64,000 bases of DNA from Nesterenkonia sp. E16_10 (GCF_017347085.1 NZ_JADPSA010000016.1:163966-227965), one strand, 5' to 3'. Positions 35,851 through 45,388 are shown, numbered from the stretch's first letter. Numbers and translations are program-made. The notes: generated by a model not told the origin, from the sequence alone.

Positions 35851-36354
35851 ATGTACTGCCCCTACTGCCGCCATGACTCCTCGCGGGTCGTCGACTCCCG
35901 CATGCTCGACGACGGCTCCGGGATCCGCCGACGTCGGCAGTGTCCGCAGTGCTCCAAGCGGTTCACCACGATGGAGACCACAAGCCTGAACGTGATCAAA
36001 CGCTCCGGCGCCGCCGAGCCCTTCGACCGGTCCAAGGTGATCAACGGGGTCCGCAAGGCCTGTCAGGGAAGGCCGGTCTCCAACGACGACCTCGCCGTGC
36101 TGGCCCAGGAGGTCGAGGAGAACATCCGCGCAGCCGGCAACGCCGAGGTTGACGCCAACGACGTCGGGCTTGCCATCCTCGGACCGCTGCGTCGCCTGGA
36201 CGTGGTCGCCTATATGCGCTTCGCCTCGGTGTATCGCGGCTTCGACTCGCTGCAGGACTTCGAGAACGCGATCGCGGAGCTGCGCCGGGAGGAGCTCCAC
36301 GGACCTTCAAGTTCAGGTGCAACCGTGGTGCAGCCCAGATTCGGATTCCGCTAG
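35851..36354 (+). CDS. nrdR: Transcriptional repressor NrdR
   Basis: Nucleotide-sensing repressor of ribonucleotide reductase genes. 167 residues: a zinc ribbon with Cys3, Cys6, Cys31 and Cys34, then an ATP-cone (about 49-139) beginning [23 protein letters not shown]. It is preceded by its own pair of NrdR boxes. No ribonucleotide reductase gene is adjacent, so the targets must be elsewhere. The C-terminal 15 residues are a non-conserved tail. Confidence 0.96.
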   Translation: MYCPYCRHDSSRVVDSRMLDDGSGIRRRRQCPQCSKRFTTMETTSLNVIKRSGAAEPFDRSKVINGVRKACQGRPVSNDDLAVLAQEVEENIRAAGNAEVDANDVGLAILGPLRRLDVVAYMRFASVYRGFDSLQDFENAIAELRREELHGPSSSGATVVQPRFGFR

Positions 36355-36728
36355 ACTGAGGGCTGTACCGGTGGTGCTCTCTTCTGGGGAAGGTTGAGAG
36401 CGCCACCGGTCTTCTCGTCTGCAGGGCTGGTTCAGCCCGCGCCGGTCCGTGAGGGCCGTGCGGTGCAAGACGCACGGCCCTCACGGAGGGGCTCCCCTCG
36501 CGGGAGAGCTCAGGCAACGGCCCCGGACGCACTGATGGTCCGGAGAGAACCCCCTGAACTTTCTCTCCGGACCACCTGTGCCTCCGAGGAGGCCCTTCCA
36601 TTACACGCTCCCTGCGAGACCGCACCGCGCAGATGTCATAAAACCACGTAGTCTGACCTGGGAAACCCAGTAGAAGATACGGGCCGGTAGAGTTCCGAGA
36701 ATCTGGTCCAGCAGCTAAGGAGCTCACG
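36355..36728 (+). other. Non-coding hairpin array between nrdR and the LuxR regulator
   Basis: Strong stems follow each other: 36367-36410 (ACCGGTGG...CCACCGGT, extended by GCTCTC/GAGAGC), 36424-36438 (GGGCTG/CAGCCC), 36447-36486 (perfect 16-bp stem, 8-nt loop) and 36537-36573 (perfect 13-bp stem with a C-rich 11-nt loop). The first could terminate nrdR. The rest is more than one terminator needs and may be a structured RNA or stacked terminators. A TAGTCT -10 candidate for the regulator lies at 36649-36654. Confidence 0.65.
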
Positions 36729-39700
36729 GTGCACCCCAGTGACCCTTTCGTGGGCAGACGCGAGGAGATCGAACTGATCCGCCGGGCGGCTGATCGCGCG
36801 CAGATGGGCAAGGCGCAGTTCGTGGTCATCGAGGGCTTCACCGGCTCCGGGAAGACCCGTCTGGTGCACCAGGCGATGGAGCCCTATTCGGAGTGGAACG
36901 AGCGCACGATCCTGCTGGATGAATCCTTCAGCCACCGCGCGAAATCGGGGATCCGGCATCTCCTGGGCACCGGCTTCACCGGGCCCACCGAGTTGGAGGA
37001 CCTCCTGTCCAGCGGCTTCGACGCCGCGCAGAACCTGCAGCGGCCCTACCTGGTGAGCGTGAAGAACCTTCATCTCATCGACGAGGTCTCCGCCGAGGCG
37101 CTCTGGCGCGGACTGAGCATCTTCCAGAACGGACCGGTGCTGGTGGTGCTCAGCACCCAGGGTTCGGTGCGACCTGAGGTGCAGCGGCTCATCAGGCTCG
37201 CTCAGGCCAGTCCGCGCGGGACCTACATCAGCCTGCAGCCGCTGCCGCTGCGAGAGGTCGGTGAGCTGCTCGAGGCCTACGCCGAGCTGCCGATCGCCAC
37301 CTCGGTGGCGGCCCAGGTGCTGCGTGAGACCGACGGCTACCCGGGCCTGGTGGAGCAGGTGGGGCGCTGGCTCCGGCGGGTCCCCGCCGGCACCCGCAGC
37401 ATCGACCAGGCGCTGGCCGCCACGGTGCGGTCCTCGGACTACAGCGGGATGCACCGCGACGTGGTGACCCAGATGAGCGGGCTCAGCGAGGTCGACCGTC
37501 GCGCCGTCGCACTGCTGGCCGCCGCCGACACCTCGTTGAGTCGTCCGCAGCTTGAATCCGCGCTGGGGGCAGCCGTGGACCCGGCCGCACTGTTGGGCAC
37601 CGCGCTGCTCAGCTGGGAGGAGCTCACGGGCCGCTACGCGGTGCCGCGCCGTTCGCTGAGCCGAGCCGTGCTCAGCGGCACCACAGAGGTCGAGCAGGCC
37701 CAGCTGCTGCTGGCTCTGGCCGGAGTGCTGGAGGGGGAGGAGTCGGTGCGTCATCGCGCCGAGGCCCTGCGACGGGACCCGTCGCTGGGGGGCCGGGAAG
37801 AGGTCATCGATGCGCTGCACGGCTACGCCCGGCAGGCCGCCAGGCGCCAGGACTTCCATGAGGCCTTCGATCACGTCATGGCCGCCGTCTCGATGGCCCT
37901 CGAGGACGTGGAGTCCCTGGACCTGCTCGCCGGGCTGGCCGTGCGGACCAACCGGGTCTCGGCCCTGCTGGCGCTGGAACCCGTGATGCGCGCGATGCCC
38001 GAGTCGACCTGCCGCTCCGGGATCCTGGCGCTGATCATGTTGGAACATTCCGATGTCGACGCCGCACTTCAGGAGCTCGAATCGGTCACCGCGTCTCCGG
38101 ACCGGGGACTGCCGGTCTACGCCGAGGCCGTCATCGAGGTCAATGCCCGGCTCTACGCTGCCGCGCGCCGCCAACGGGTCGCCGCGCTGGCAACACGGGT
38201 CTCCACGGCGCTCGGCGAGATCCTGAGTCGAACCGATGGCCTGGACCTGGTCGGGGACATCTGGGACCTGGGCCAGCTGCAGGGCATGGAGGCGCTGAAC
38301 CAGCTCTGGATGGGGCTCTCGGCGGAGGATCCCGCGGACGCCGCCGCGATGATCGACCACGTCTCGGCGGCGCTGGGGCAGCTGCGCGGCCGGGCCGGCG
38401 TCGAGCGTTTCGAAGGGGCGATGCACGCGGTGCGCGGCGGGCTGCACCGGCAGGTCGGCCGGATGGACCGCGCGTATCGGGACCTCAGCGTCGCCGCCGC
38501 GCAGGACGGCACCAGCAGCTACGTGATGTATGCCCGGTCCCAGCTGGCGCTGCTGCTGTTCAGCTCGGCGTACTGGGAGGAGGCGCAGCAGATGGCCGAT
38601 CGCGCGGCCGGGGAGGGCCTGGCGCGCGGCGAGAACGCCGTCTCCCATGTGGCCTGCGCCGTCTCGGCCGTGGTCCCCGCCGCACGCGGGGAGATCGAGA
38701 AGGTCCGGCAGCGGCTGAACGTGCTCCATGAGAGCCAGTTTGCGAAGGGGCCGCTGGCCACCGGCACCATCGACTGGGTGGAGGCCTCCCTGGCGGCCTC
38801 TCAGGGCGATTTCCGCGGAGTCGCACGGAACCTGTTGAGCATGCGCAACGACGGCACCGCATGGTGGGCGATGGAGCCGCAGGCGGTGAGCATGCTGGCC
38901 CGGGCGCTGCACGTGAGCGGGTGGTCCGCGATGCTGCCCGCCCTGCTGCGCAGCGCCGAGGGTGAGTCGGGCATCGTGGACTTCCAACACCATCTGACCA
39001 CCCCGTTCCTGCGGGCCTTTGAACGGTGGGGCGCGGGCGCCCCGGTGGAGGCGATGAACAGCTTCCTGGAGGTCCTGCGCGGCTACGACGCGGCGGAGGC
39101 CATCCGACCCACCCAGCCTCCCGGGGAGGGTGGCGGTTTCAGGATCTTCCGGGCCATGCTCAGCATCGACATCGCGACCCTGACCACGGCCTACCCGCAG
39201 GAGCTGACCCGGCATCGGGCCACGGCCCTGGAACTGGCCGTGTGGGCGGCCTCGGTGCTGCAGTCCTGCGGCGCGGAGGCGCAGCTGGAGCGTGCCAATC
39301 AGCTGATGGAGACGCTGCGTCCGCGGCTCCTCGCCGAGCCGCCGCGCAGCTCCGGAGCCGCCGCAGCCGGCGGCCCAGGACCCGCTGCGGCGGGATCCGG
39401 GCACACCAGGTCGCAGGGGCCACCGACACCGGATCCTGCCGGCAGGTCCGGCCTCGCAGGGTCAGCGGCGGCCTCGGCCTGGCCTGCCACGACGGCCTCG
39501 GGTGGGGGAGCGTCCGGCGCCGTGCCCCCGGTCGGGCCGCGGGGCGCCGAGGCCCGGCGAGTCGCGCGGGCCGCCGCAGGTCCGGTGGCGCCCTCGGAGC
39601 CGGCGCTGAGCCTGCGCGCCGAACAGGCGCTGCACGGTCTCTCCCGACGCGAGCGGCAGGTCTCGCTGCTGGCCTCGGAGGGCCTGACGAACCGCGAGAT

Positions 39701-39812
39701 CGCGGGGCAGCTGGTGCTCTCGGTGCGCACGGTCGAATACCACGTCGCCAATGCGATGACGAAGCTGGAGATCCACTCGCGTCGCGAGCTCCGAGGAATC
39801 ATCGGCAGCTGA
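36729..39812 (+). CDS. Large ATP-binding LuxR-family transcriptional regulator
   Basis: 1027-residue STAND/LAL-like regulator. It has an N-terminal NTPase with Walker A GFTGSGKT (36-43), a long alpha-helical repeat region (about 260-860) of TPR-like character, a low-complexity Gly/Ala/Pro linker (about 875-955), and a C-terminal LuxR helix-turn-helix (about 970-1025) with LSRRERQVSLLASEGLTNREIA and VRTVEYHVANAMTKL. There is no receiver domain, so the signal is probably a small molecule or protein sensed by the helical region. AAGGAG lies 6 nt before the GTG. Targets are unknown; no metabolic genes flank it on its strand. Confidence 0.88.
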   Translation: MHPSDPFVGRREEIELIRRAADRAQMGKAQFVVIEGFTGSGKTRLVHQAMEPYSEWNERTILLDESFSHRAKSGIRHLLGTGFTGPTELEDLLSSGFDAAQNLQRPYLVSVKNLHLIDEVSAEALWRGLSIFQNGPVLVVLSTQGSVRPEVQRLIRLAQASPRGTYISLQPLPLREVGELLEAYAELPIATSVAAQVLRETDGYPGLVEQVGRWLRRVPAGTRSIDQALAATVRSSDYSGMHRDVVTQMSGLSEVDRRAVALLAAADTSLSRPQLESALGAAVDPAALLGTALLSWEELTGRYAVPRRSLSRAVLSGTTEVEQAQLLLALAGVLEGEESVRHRAEALRRDPSLGGREEVIDALHGYARQAARRQDFHEAFDHVMAAVSMALEDVESLDLLAGLAVRTNRVSALLALEPVMRAMPESTCRSGILALIMLEHSDVDAALQELESVTASPDRGLPVYAEAVIEVNARLYAAARRQRVAALATRVSTALGEILSRTDGLDLVGDIWDLGQLQGMEALNQLWMGLSAEDPADAAAMIDHVSAALGQLRGRAGVERFEGAMHAVRGGLHRQVGRMDRAYRDLSVAAAQDGTSSYVMYARSQLALLLFSSAYWEEAQQMADRAAGEGLARGENAVSHVACAVSAVVPAARGEIEKVRQRLNVLHESQFAKGPLATGTIDWVEASLAASQGDFRGVARNLLSMRNDGTAWWAMEPQAVSMLARALHVSGWSAMLPALLRSAEGESGIVDFQHHLTTPFLRAFERWGAGAPVEAMNSFLEVLRGYDAAEAIRPTQPPGEGGGFRIFRAMLSIDIATLTTAYPQELTRHRATALELAVWAASVLQSCGAEAQLERANQLMETLRPRLLAEPPRSSGAAAAGGPGPAAAGSGHTRSQGPPTPDPAGRSGLAGSAAASAWPATTASGGGASGAVPPVGPRGAEARRVARAAAGPVAPSEPALSLRAEQALHGLSRRERQVSLLASEGLTNREIAGQLVLSVRTVEYHVANAMTKLEIHSRRELRGIIGS

Positions 39813-39836
39813 GCTCGCGGGCCGTCACCCGCCGGG

Positions 39837-40490
39837 TCAGCTGGCGAGTCGGCGCAGCTGCGCGATCGCGGCGGCGGCATCCTCGGCCGAGTAGACCGCT
39901 GAACCGGCGACGAAGGTGTCCGCGCCCGCCTCCGCGGCGCGCTGGATCGTCTCGGTGCTGATGCCGCCGTCGACCTGCAGCGCCACGGTCCCACCCAGGT
40001 CGTCCACGGCCTGGCGGGCGCGCCGGATCTTCGGCAGGATCAGGTCCAGGAAGCTCTGGCCGCCGAAGCCTGGTTCCACCGTCATCAGCAGCAGCATGTC
40101 GAGCTCCCCGAGCATGTCCAGATACGGTTCGATCCCGGTGGCCGGCTTCAGCGCCATCGCCGAACGGGAGCCTTGGGAGCGCAGCTCGCGGGCGAGCCGG
40201 ATCGGTGCCTGCGCCGCCTCCGCGTGGAAGGTCACCGACTCGCAGCCGAGCTCGGCGTACTGCGGCGCCCAGGTGTCTGGGTCCTCGATCATCAGATGGA
40301 TGTCCATGGGCAGCCCGGTGGCTGCGCGCAGCGATTTCACCACCGGCAGACCGATGGTCAGGTTCGGCACGAAATGGTTGTCCATGACGTCCACATGCAC
40401 CGCATCGGCGGAATCGATCCGGGACAGTTCGCTGGCAAGGTTCGCGAAGTCGGCGTTGAGGATGCTGGGGTGGATGCGCGGGCTGATCAC
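39837..40490 (-). CDS. rpe: Ribulose-phosphate 3-epimerase
   Basis: Interconverts ribulose-5-phosphate and xylulose-5-phosphate. 217-residue TIM barrel with [40 protein letters not shown] and the phosphate-binding VDGGI. It begins with GTG, overlapping the rsmB stop by 4 nt. It is the last gene of the minus-strand run and converges with the LuxR regulator across 24 bp. Confidence 0.96.
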   Translation of the reverse strand: MISPRIHPSILNADFANLASELSRIDSADAVHVDVMDNHFVPNLTIGLPVVKSLRAATGLPMDIHLMIEDPDTWAPQYAELGCESVTFHAEAAQAPIRLARELRSQGSRSAMALKPATGIEPYLDMLGELDMLLLMTVEPGFGGQSFLDLILPKIRRARQAVDDLGGTVALQVDGGISTETIQRAAEAGADTFVAGSAVYSAEDAAAAIAQLRRLAS

Positions 40491-42184
40491 AGGCCGATCC
40501 TACCCGCGGGAGGTTCCGCGACGGCGTCGGACTCGGCCGAGACCGATTCATGCTTCGCCCCCACCGGGCGCTGGAGCAGGGCGAAGAACATCGCGTCGGT
40601 GCCGTGGACATGCGGCCAGAGCTGCACGCAGCGCGCGGCGGTCTCGCTGACAGCACTTCTCGGCGCATCGCCCAGCAGCTGCGCGCCCGCGTCCTGGGCG
40701 GCCGCGCGCATCGGTTCGTAGGCATCACGCAGCTCCAGCTCCGGGTGGCGGCGCAGCAGGTCATCGACCTGGATCACGGTCTCGGCCATATGTGGGGAGC
40801 AGGTGACGTAGGCCAGCAGCCCTCCCGGGGCCAGGGCCTCGACGGCGGCGTCGAGCAGCTCCTGCTGAAGCGCGGTCAGACCGGAGAGGTCTCCGGGGGT
40901 GCGCCGCCAGCGGGCCTCGGGTCGGCGCCGCAGCGCGCCGAGGCCGGTGCATGGGGCATCGACCAGGATTCGCTGGAAGCCGGTGCCGGCCGGTTCCGCG
41001 GCGATGGTGCGGCCATCGCCGGTGCGCACGGTCCAGGCCTGGTGCTCCACGGGCTCCAGAGCCTGGGTCACCAGCTTGGCACGGTGTGCCGCAGGCTCGT
41101 TGGCGAGCACCGTGGCACCGCGCTGGGCGGCCAGGGCGGCCAGCAGCGCGGCCTTGCCGCCCGGTCCGGCGCACAGGTCGAGCCAGCGCTCTGCGGCCTC
41201 GCCCTGATCGGGGAGCTCCGCAGCGGCCAGCGCCCGGGTGACCCACTGGGAGCCGATGTCCTGGACCCGCAGCTGACCCTCGCGGGTGCCGGGCAGACGG
41301 GCGATGTCGCCGCCGCGGAAGATCGCGGCTCCGGTCAGCGCGCTGGAGGCCACGGCACCGGCCTCCTGGGCGCTGCGCAGCCGGGCGCCCTCGACCGGGC
41401 TGGTCCCGGGAAGCTCCACCAGGTGGACCTCGGGGGCGGCGTTGTCGGCGCGCAGCAGCGCCTCCAGCTCGTCGCCGCGGCCATGCAGGCGCAGTGACTG
41501 GCGCAGCGCGCGCACCACCCAGGCGGGATGGGCATGGGTCAGCGCGAGCGCGTCGTCCGCGCTGAGCTTCCGATCGCGGGCGAGCTGCTCGGTCCACTCG
41601 GTCAGGGTCTTGGCGCTGACCTTGCGCAGCACGGCATTGACCAGTCCGCTGGGGCCGGCCCCGATCTCGGCGCGCACCAGGGCCACGGTCTCGTCCACTG
41701 CGGCGTGGGTCTCCACCCGCATGTTCAACAGCTGGTGAGCTCCCAGGCGCAGCGCGTCGAGGACCGGGGCGTCGAGCTCGCCCAGCGGACGATCCACGCA
41801 GGCGGCGAGGATCGCGTCATAGGTGCCGGTGCCGCGCAGGGTGCCGTAGGTGAGCTCGGTGGCGAAGCCGGCGTCGCGCTTGTCCAGGCGTTTCCGGCTG
41901 ATCTCGGCCGGCAGGGTCAGGTTGGCGTAGGCGTCGTCGCGGCTGACCGCGCGCAGCACGGTGAACGCGGTGAGCCGTGCCGGGTCCGCACGACGTTTGC
42001 GCTGCGCCGGAGCGGCGGCGCTGAAGCTGCGTGTCGAGGCATTGCTGCCCGACTTCCCCTGACCTGGCTGGCCCTGACCCTGCTGGCCCGGACCTGCGGT
42101 GCTCTTTCCGCCCCGGTTGCGTTCCCGGCCCTTCTCGTTGCGGCGGCTGGGCGGCTGGCTGGCGTCTCGGGCGCTGGGGCTCAT
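40487..42184 (-). CDS. rsmB: 16S rRNA (cytosine-967-C5) methyltransferase RsmB
   Basis: m5C methyltransferase. 565 residues: a Gln/Gly-rich basic N-terminus of about 65 residues, a NusB-like RNA-binding domain (about 70-200), then the Rossmann methyltransferase with [12 protein letters not shown], the proton-donor [19 protein letters not shown] and the nucleophile in [11 protein letters not shown]. It overlaps fmt by 4 nt upstream and rpe by 4 nt downstream, so fmt-rsmB-rpe is translationally coupled. The N-terminal extension is not part of the enzyme and may aid rRNA binding. Confidence 0.94.
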   Translation of the reverse strand: MSPSARDASQPPSRRNEKGRERNRGGKSTAGPGQQGQGQPGQGKSGSNASTRSFSAAAPAQRKRRADPARLTAFTVLRAVSRDDAYANLTLPAEISRKRLDKRDAGFATELTYGTLRGTGTYDAILAACVDRPLGELDAPVLDALRLGAHQLLNMRVETHAAVDETVALVRAEIGAGPSGLVNAVLRKVSAKTLTEWTEQLARDRKLSADDALALTHAHPAWVVRALRQSLRLHGRGDELEALLRADNAAPEVHLVELPGTSPVEGARLRSAQEAGAVASSALTGAAIFRGGDIARLPGTREGQLRVQDIGSQWVTRALAAAELPDQGEAAERWLDLCAGPGGKAALLAALAAQRGATVLANEPAAHRAKLVTQALEPVEHQAWTVRTGDGRTIAAEPAGTGFQRILVDAPCTGLGALRRRPEARWRRTPGDLSGLTALQQELLDAAVEALAPGGLLAYVTCSPHMAETVIQVDDLLRRHPELELRDAYEPMRAAAQDAGAQLLGDAPRSAVSETAARCVQLWPHVHGTDAMFFALLQRPVGAKHESVSAESDAVAEPPAGRIGL

Positions 42185-43383
42185 CGGGTGCGGTCTTCCA
42201 TCGGGGTCGGGGGAGTGCTGGGGGTGCCGGGTGCGGCGGCGGGGGCGGCGGCCTCGGTCGGTGCGGGATGGGCCCGGGTCGATTCGTGAGGGACCTGCTC
42301 AGGTCGTTGATGCTCCGGGCCGCCCAGGAGCACGGTCTCCTGCAGGCCGCGGTACCAGTCGGCGGCGTTGAGCATCTGCTTGCCGGAGGGCTGCACGCTG
42401 GTGAGCACCACATCGGCGCCGTCGCCGGCGCGGAACCCGATCAATGGTCCGGCACCGGGGTGCTCGGGGTCGAGCTGGCGCACCGCTCCGACCTCGACGC
42501 GCGTCTCGGGGAGGGCCGGATCGCTGGCCCGGAGCTGGTCCGAGGTCGAGTCGGCCGGCGGCTCGGGGCGGTAGAGCCGTGCGACGCCGAGCTTGATCCG
42601 CTGGTCCCCGCTCAGCGTCCAGGCGCCGGGCTCCGGGATGGTCGCGTTGATCCGGTGGACCAGCTCCGCGGCCGGATGGCGGGGATCGATGAAGGCGTCC
42701 TCGGAGGTGAGCTTCGGCGCGTAGCTGGGGTCCCCCACCTGCTCCTGAGCGGTGGAGCGACCGGCGAGCAGGTCCGGGAGCAGCACCACGAGCAGGGAGG
42801 CCCCCAGCGCCGTGAGCTCCTCCAGGACCGTGCCGGCGGAGCTGGCCTCGGCGATCTGGTAGCTGCAGGTGCCATGGATCGGCCCGGTGTCCATCCCGCG
42901 TTCGAGCTGGAACACCGTGGCGGCGGTCTCGGTCGCTCCGGCGAGCATCGTGTGTGGCACCGGCGCGGCGCCGCGGTGCAGCGGCAGCTGGGAGTAGTGC
43001 AGGTTCACCCAGCCGCGGGCGGGGGCTTCAAGTGCGGGCGTCGGCAGAAGCGCACCGTAGGCGACGACGACGCCGAGTGTGGCCTCGAGGCCGGTGAGCT
43101 CGGCGGTGACCTCGGCGTCGACCCGGTCGGCCTTGATGACTGGAATGCCGGCCTCCTCGGCGACCTGCGCCACCGGGGAGGGGGTCAGCTTGCGCCGTCG
43201 TCCCACCGGCGCATCGGGCCGGGTGAGCACTGCGGCCACCTCGGCGCCGGAGCCCAGCAGCGTCCGCAGCGCGGTGGCGGCGATCTCCGGGGTGCCGGCG
43301 AAGATGATCCGTCCCGGGCCGGGACCGGTGCCGCGCGTCTCGGCTCGCGCCGCGGCCAGCGTGTCTTCGGTGAACTGCTGCAT
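42181..43383 (-). CDS. fmt: Methionyl-tRNA formyltransferase
   Basis: Formylates initiator Met-tRNA using 10-formyl-THF. 400 residues: FAGTPEIAATAL near the start, VVAYGALLP, the catalytic-site block VNLHYSQLPLHRGAAPV and MDTGPI, then the Fmt C-terminal tRNA-binding domain and a Pro/Thr/Ala tail of about 45 residues. The ATG at 43383 has GAAAGG about 9 nt upstream. An upstream in-frame extension would run into def and is rejected. Usually the Asp of the active site is in GDxxTG; here the equivalent reads GATETAAT, with MDTGPI following. The pairing with def one step upstream matches the formylation/deformylation cycle. Confidence 0.93.
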   Translation of the reverse strand: MQQFTEDTLAAARAETRGTGPGPGRIIFAGTPEIAATALRTLLGSGAEVAAVLTRPDAPVGRRRKLTPSPVAQVAEEAGIPVIKADRVDAEVTAELTGLEATLGVVVAYGALLPTPALEAPARGWVNLHYSQLPLHRGAAPVPHTMLAGATETAATVFQLERGMDTGPIHGTCSYQIAEASSAGTVLEELTALGASLLVVLLPDLLAGRSTAQEQVGDPSYAPKLTSEDAFIDPRHPAAELVHRINATIPEPGAWTLSGDQRIKLGVARLYRPEPPADSTSDQLRASDPALPETRVEVGAVRQLDPEHPGAGPLIGFRAGDGADVVLTSVQPSGKQMLNAADWYRGLQETVLLGGPEHQRPEQVPHESTRAHPAPTEAAAPAAAPGTPSTPPTPMEDRTR

Positions 43384-43399
43384 AGTCTGGATCGGCCTT

Positions 43400-44002
43400 T
43401 CAGGAGGCGAAGAAGCTGCTGTGGCTGGTTCTGCGGGAGCCGAGGGTCTGATCGATGGCCTGGGCATAGTCTCGGGAGCGCAGCGCGCGTGCCGCGGCGG
43501 CCTTGTCCTCGCCGGTGAGCCGGTCCACGAAGAGCCGGCCGTCGAGATGGTCCACCTCATGCTGGAAACACGCCGCGAGCAGTCCGGTGGCCTCGAGTCG
43601 GAGCGGCGCGCCATCGGCTCCGGTGCCGGTGAGCAGCACCTCTTGGTGGCGCAGCACCGGGGCGTAGATCTCGGCCACCGAGAGGCATCCCTCGCGGAGC
43701 AGGTTCTCACCCTCTGCCGCACCGCTTTCCGGCTCGCGCGCGGTGAGCCTGCGCTCACCGAGCAGGGTCAGCTCGGGGTTGATCACCGCACCCCGGTCTC
43801 CCGCCACATCAAAGGTGAAGATCCTGCGGCTCACCCCGATCTGCGGAGCCGCCAGACCGATGCCGGAGACCGCGTCCATGGTCTCGAACATGTCGGCGAT
43901 CAGCTCCTGCGTGCGGAGGTCCAGGTCCGTCACGGGTGCCGCCGGGGTGCGCAGCACGGGATCGCCGATCATGCGGATGCTCAGGACAGTCATGGGAGAC
44001 AT
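43400..44002 (-). CDS. def: Peptide deformylase
   Basis: Metalloenzyme that removes the N-formyl group from nascent proteins. All three motifs are present in its 200 residues: GIGLAAPQIG, EGCLSV (metal Cys) and QHEVDHLDG (two metal His and the catalytic Glu). The start could be the ATG at 44002 or at 43993. It is 16 bp upstream of fmt on the same strand. Confidence 0.95.
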   Translation of the reverse strand: MSPMTVLSIRMIGDPVLRTPAAPVTDLDLRTQELIADMFETMDAVSGIGLAAPQIGVSRRIFTFDVAGDRGAVINPELTLLGERRLTAREPESGAAEGENLLREGCLSVAEIYAPVLRHQEVLLTGTGADGAPLRLEATGLLAACFQHEVDHLDGRLFVDRLTGEDKAAAARALRSRDYAQAIDQTLGSRRTSHSSFFAS

Positions 44003-44006
44003 TCTG

Positions 44007-44879
44007 TCATTGTTCAGCCTGAGCCCCGGCGGGTGCGGGCAGCGGCGGCGGGGCGATCGGACGCAGCGCGGTCCCCGCAGACTCGGTGGCTCGGCTGTGC
44101 TCCCAGACCTGGCGCAGCGCCCAGAACTTGTGCCAGTGAGCCTTCAACACTGCCGGACTGGCCTGATTCGGCACCACCTCCGCCTCGGAGACCGCCACCG
44201 CCAGCAGGACCGGGTCGGTGCCGTAGGGCCAGGGCTTCCACTCCCCGGACCGGGCGTCGAGCAGCATCTCCTCGGCCTGCATGCCGGCCACCAGCTGCAT
44301 CACCACCGAGTCGCTCAGCGGCTTGGACCGCCCGTCACGGGTCAGTCCCTTGGTCTTGAAGTCGATGATGCAGGTGCGTCCGCCGATGTCCGCGACGAGA
44401 TCCAGCGTGCCGGCATAGCCCAGCGTGTGGTTCCAGACGGTCACCTCCGCCGCGAGCGGGGTCACGCCGTAGAGCCGCCACCATTCGTCGAAGCGATCGG
44501 CGAAGCCGATCTCACGGTGCTCGGCCAGCGCCGCGCGGGCCTCGCCGACGTCGTGGCGCAGACCCAGGGACTCCAGCGCGACCTGCTCGGCGTAGTGGTG
44601 GACTCGATCCCCCCGGGCGGCGGCGGCGTCCCGGAAGCGCTCGGCGGCCGAGGAGGCCTGCCGTGCCAGCCGCTTGAGCTCGGCGGGGGAGCCCACGGCG
44701 CTGGCCAGCCGGACATCTCCGGCGAGCTCCGCGCTGGCCATATGCCCGGCCCAGCCGGTCAGGTCCTTGTGCTCCTGGCCGATCACCGTGGTGATGGAGG
44801 GCACCTCGGGGGAGCCGCCGATGGAACGTGAATACATGCGGCCGTGATCTGTGGCGTGCGCGAGGCTGGGCTGTGTCAT
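44007..44879 (-). CDS. PD-(D/E)XK nuclease superfamily protein, uncharacterised
   Basis: 290 residues. The fold signature is visible: an upstream helix with RVHHYAEQ, then a Glu (AAEVTVWN), GTLDLVADIGG with the first metal Asp, the IIDFKTK D-x-K strand and a glutamine helix (VMQLVAG). This is the RecB/Cas4/lambda-exonuclease-like arrangement with all catalytic positions intact. It ends 4 bp before the def start, so it heads the def-fmt-rsmB-rpe run. In many bacteria that place is taken by priA. The ATG at 44879 has GGAG just before it; a GTG at 44909 is possible. Its DNA or RNA substrate is unknown. No Cas genes are nearby. Confidence 0.75.
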   Translation of the reverse strand: MTQPSLAHATDHGRMYSRSIGGSPEVPSITTVIGQEHKDLTGWAGHMASAELAGDVRLASAVGSPAELKRLARQASSAAERFRDAAAARGDRVHHYAEQVALESLGLRHDVGEARAALAEHREIGFADRFDEWWRLYGVTPLAAEVTVWNHTLGYAGTLDLVADIGGRTCIIDFKTKGLTRDGRSKPLSDSVVMQLVAGMQAEEMLLDARSGEWKPWPYGTDPVLLAVAVSEAEVVPNQASPAVLKAHWHKFWALRQVWEHSRATESAGTALRPIAPPPLPAPAGAQAEQ

Positions 44880-44936
44880 CGGCTCCAGTCTGCCACTGCC
44901 CACGGACACGGCTCGCGGCGCGGCCCGAGGGCGAAG

Positions 44937-44982
44937 CCCTCGATGAGGTCGCGGCGGGGCCCTCGATGAGGTCGCGGCGGGG
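44937..44982. repeat. 23-bp perfect tandem duplication upstream of the tRNA cluster
   Basis: 44937-44959 and 44960-44982 are identical, and a further TCGCGGCGG continues the pattern. The segment is non-coding and lies between the nuclease start and the tRNA promoter. Confidence 0.9.
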
Positions 44983-45044
44983 TCGCGGCGGACTCCCGGG
45001 AGCAGGCCCGGCCAGCGGGCTGAGGACGGGGTTCCGGAGCCCGA

Positions 45045-45092
45045 TTGGACGAGCGGGCGAGACCTGCGCTATCGTTTCAAGTCGTTGAAACG
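45045..45092 (+). promoter_or_regulatory. Promoter and palindrome of the tRNA cluster
   Basis: TTGGAC (45045-45050) and TATCGT (45070-45075) are a stable-RNA-like -35/-10 pair with a 19-bp spacer. CGTTTCAA-GTCG-TTGAAACG (45073-45092) is a perfect 8-bp inverted repeat overlapping the -10 and expected start, either an operator or a leader hairpin cut during tRNA maturation. Confidence 0.5.
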
Positions 45093-45121
45093 CCGCAGAA
45101 AACCGCGGTCGGGACGGCACT

Positions 45122-45195
45122 GCGGATGTAGCTCAGCTGGCTAGAGCATCACCTTGCCATGGTGAGGGTCGCGAGTTCGAATCTCGTCATCCGCT
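45122..45195 (+). tRNA. tRNA-Gly (GCC), copy 1
   Basis: A 74-nt cloverleaf: acceptor GCGGATG/CATCCGC, D-arm GCTC...GAGC, anticodon stem TCACC/GGTGA with loop TTGCCAT (anticodon GCC), T-arm with TTCGAAT. CCA is not encoded. Confidence 0.97.
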
Positions 45196-45317
45196 CGTAG
45201 GACCAAGTACGTGTGTATGAGAGGATTCATGACGAACTCCTTTCAAGATGTGAGGGCCTGATCAGGCCTTACCACTGAATGTCGACCGAAAGCCAGAACA
45301 GGCCGGAGATCGACTGC

Positions 45318-45388
45318 GGTGGGGTGGCCGAGTGGCGAGGCAGCGGCCTGCAAAGCCGTTAACGCGGGTTCGATTCCCGTCCCCACCT
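45318..45388 (+). tRNA. tRNA-Cys (GCA)
   Basis: A 71-nt cloverleaf: acceptor GGTGGGG/CCCCACC, anticodon GCA in the loop after CGGCC, T-loop TTCGATT, discriminator U. CCA is not encoded. It is the second gene of the cluster. Confidence 0.96.

Noticed and set aside
36394..36651. Possible 85-codon gene in the hairpin array
   Set aside because: It runs through three perfect stems, which would force the codons, and has no ribosome site or recognisable product.
36636..39404. Long minus-strand frame opposite the LuxR regulator
   Set aside because: Same high-GC shadow effect. The plus strand has Walker A and LuxR motifs in order and a proper ribosome site.
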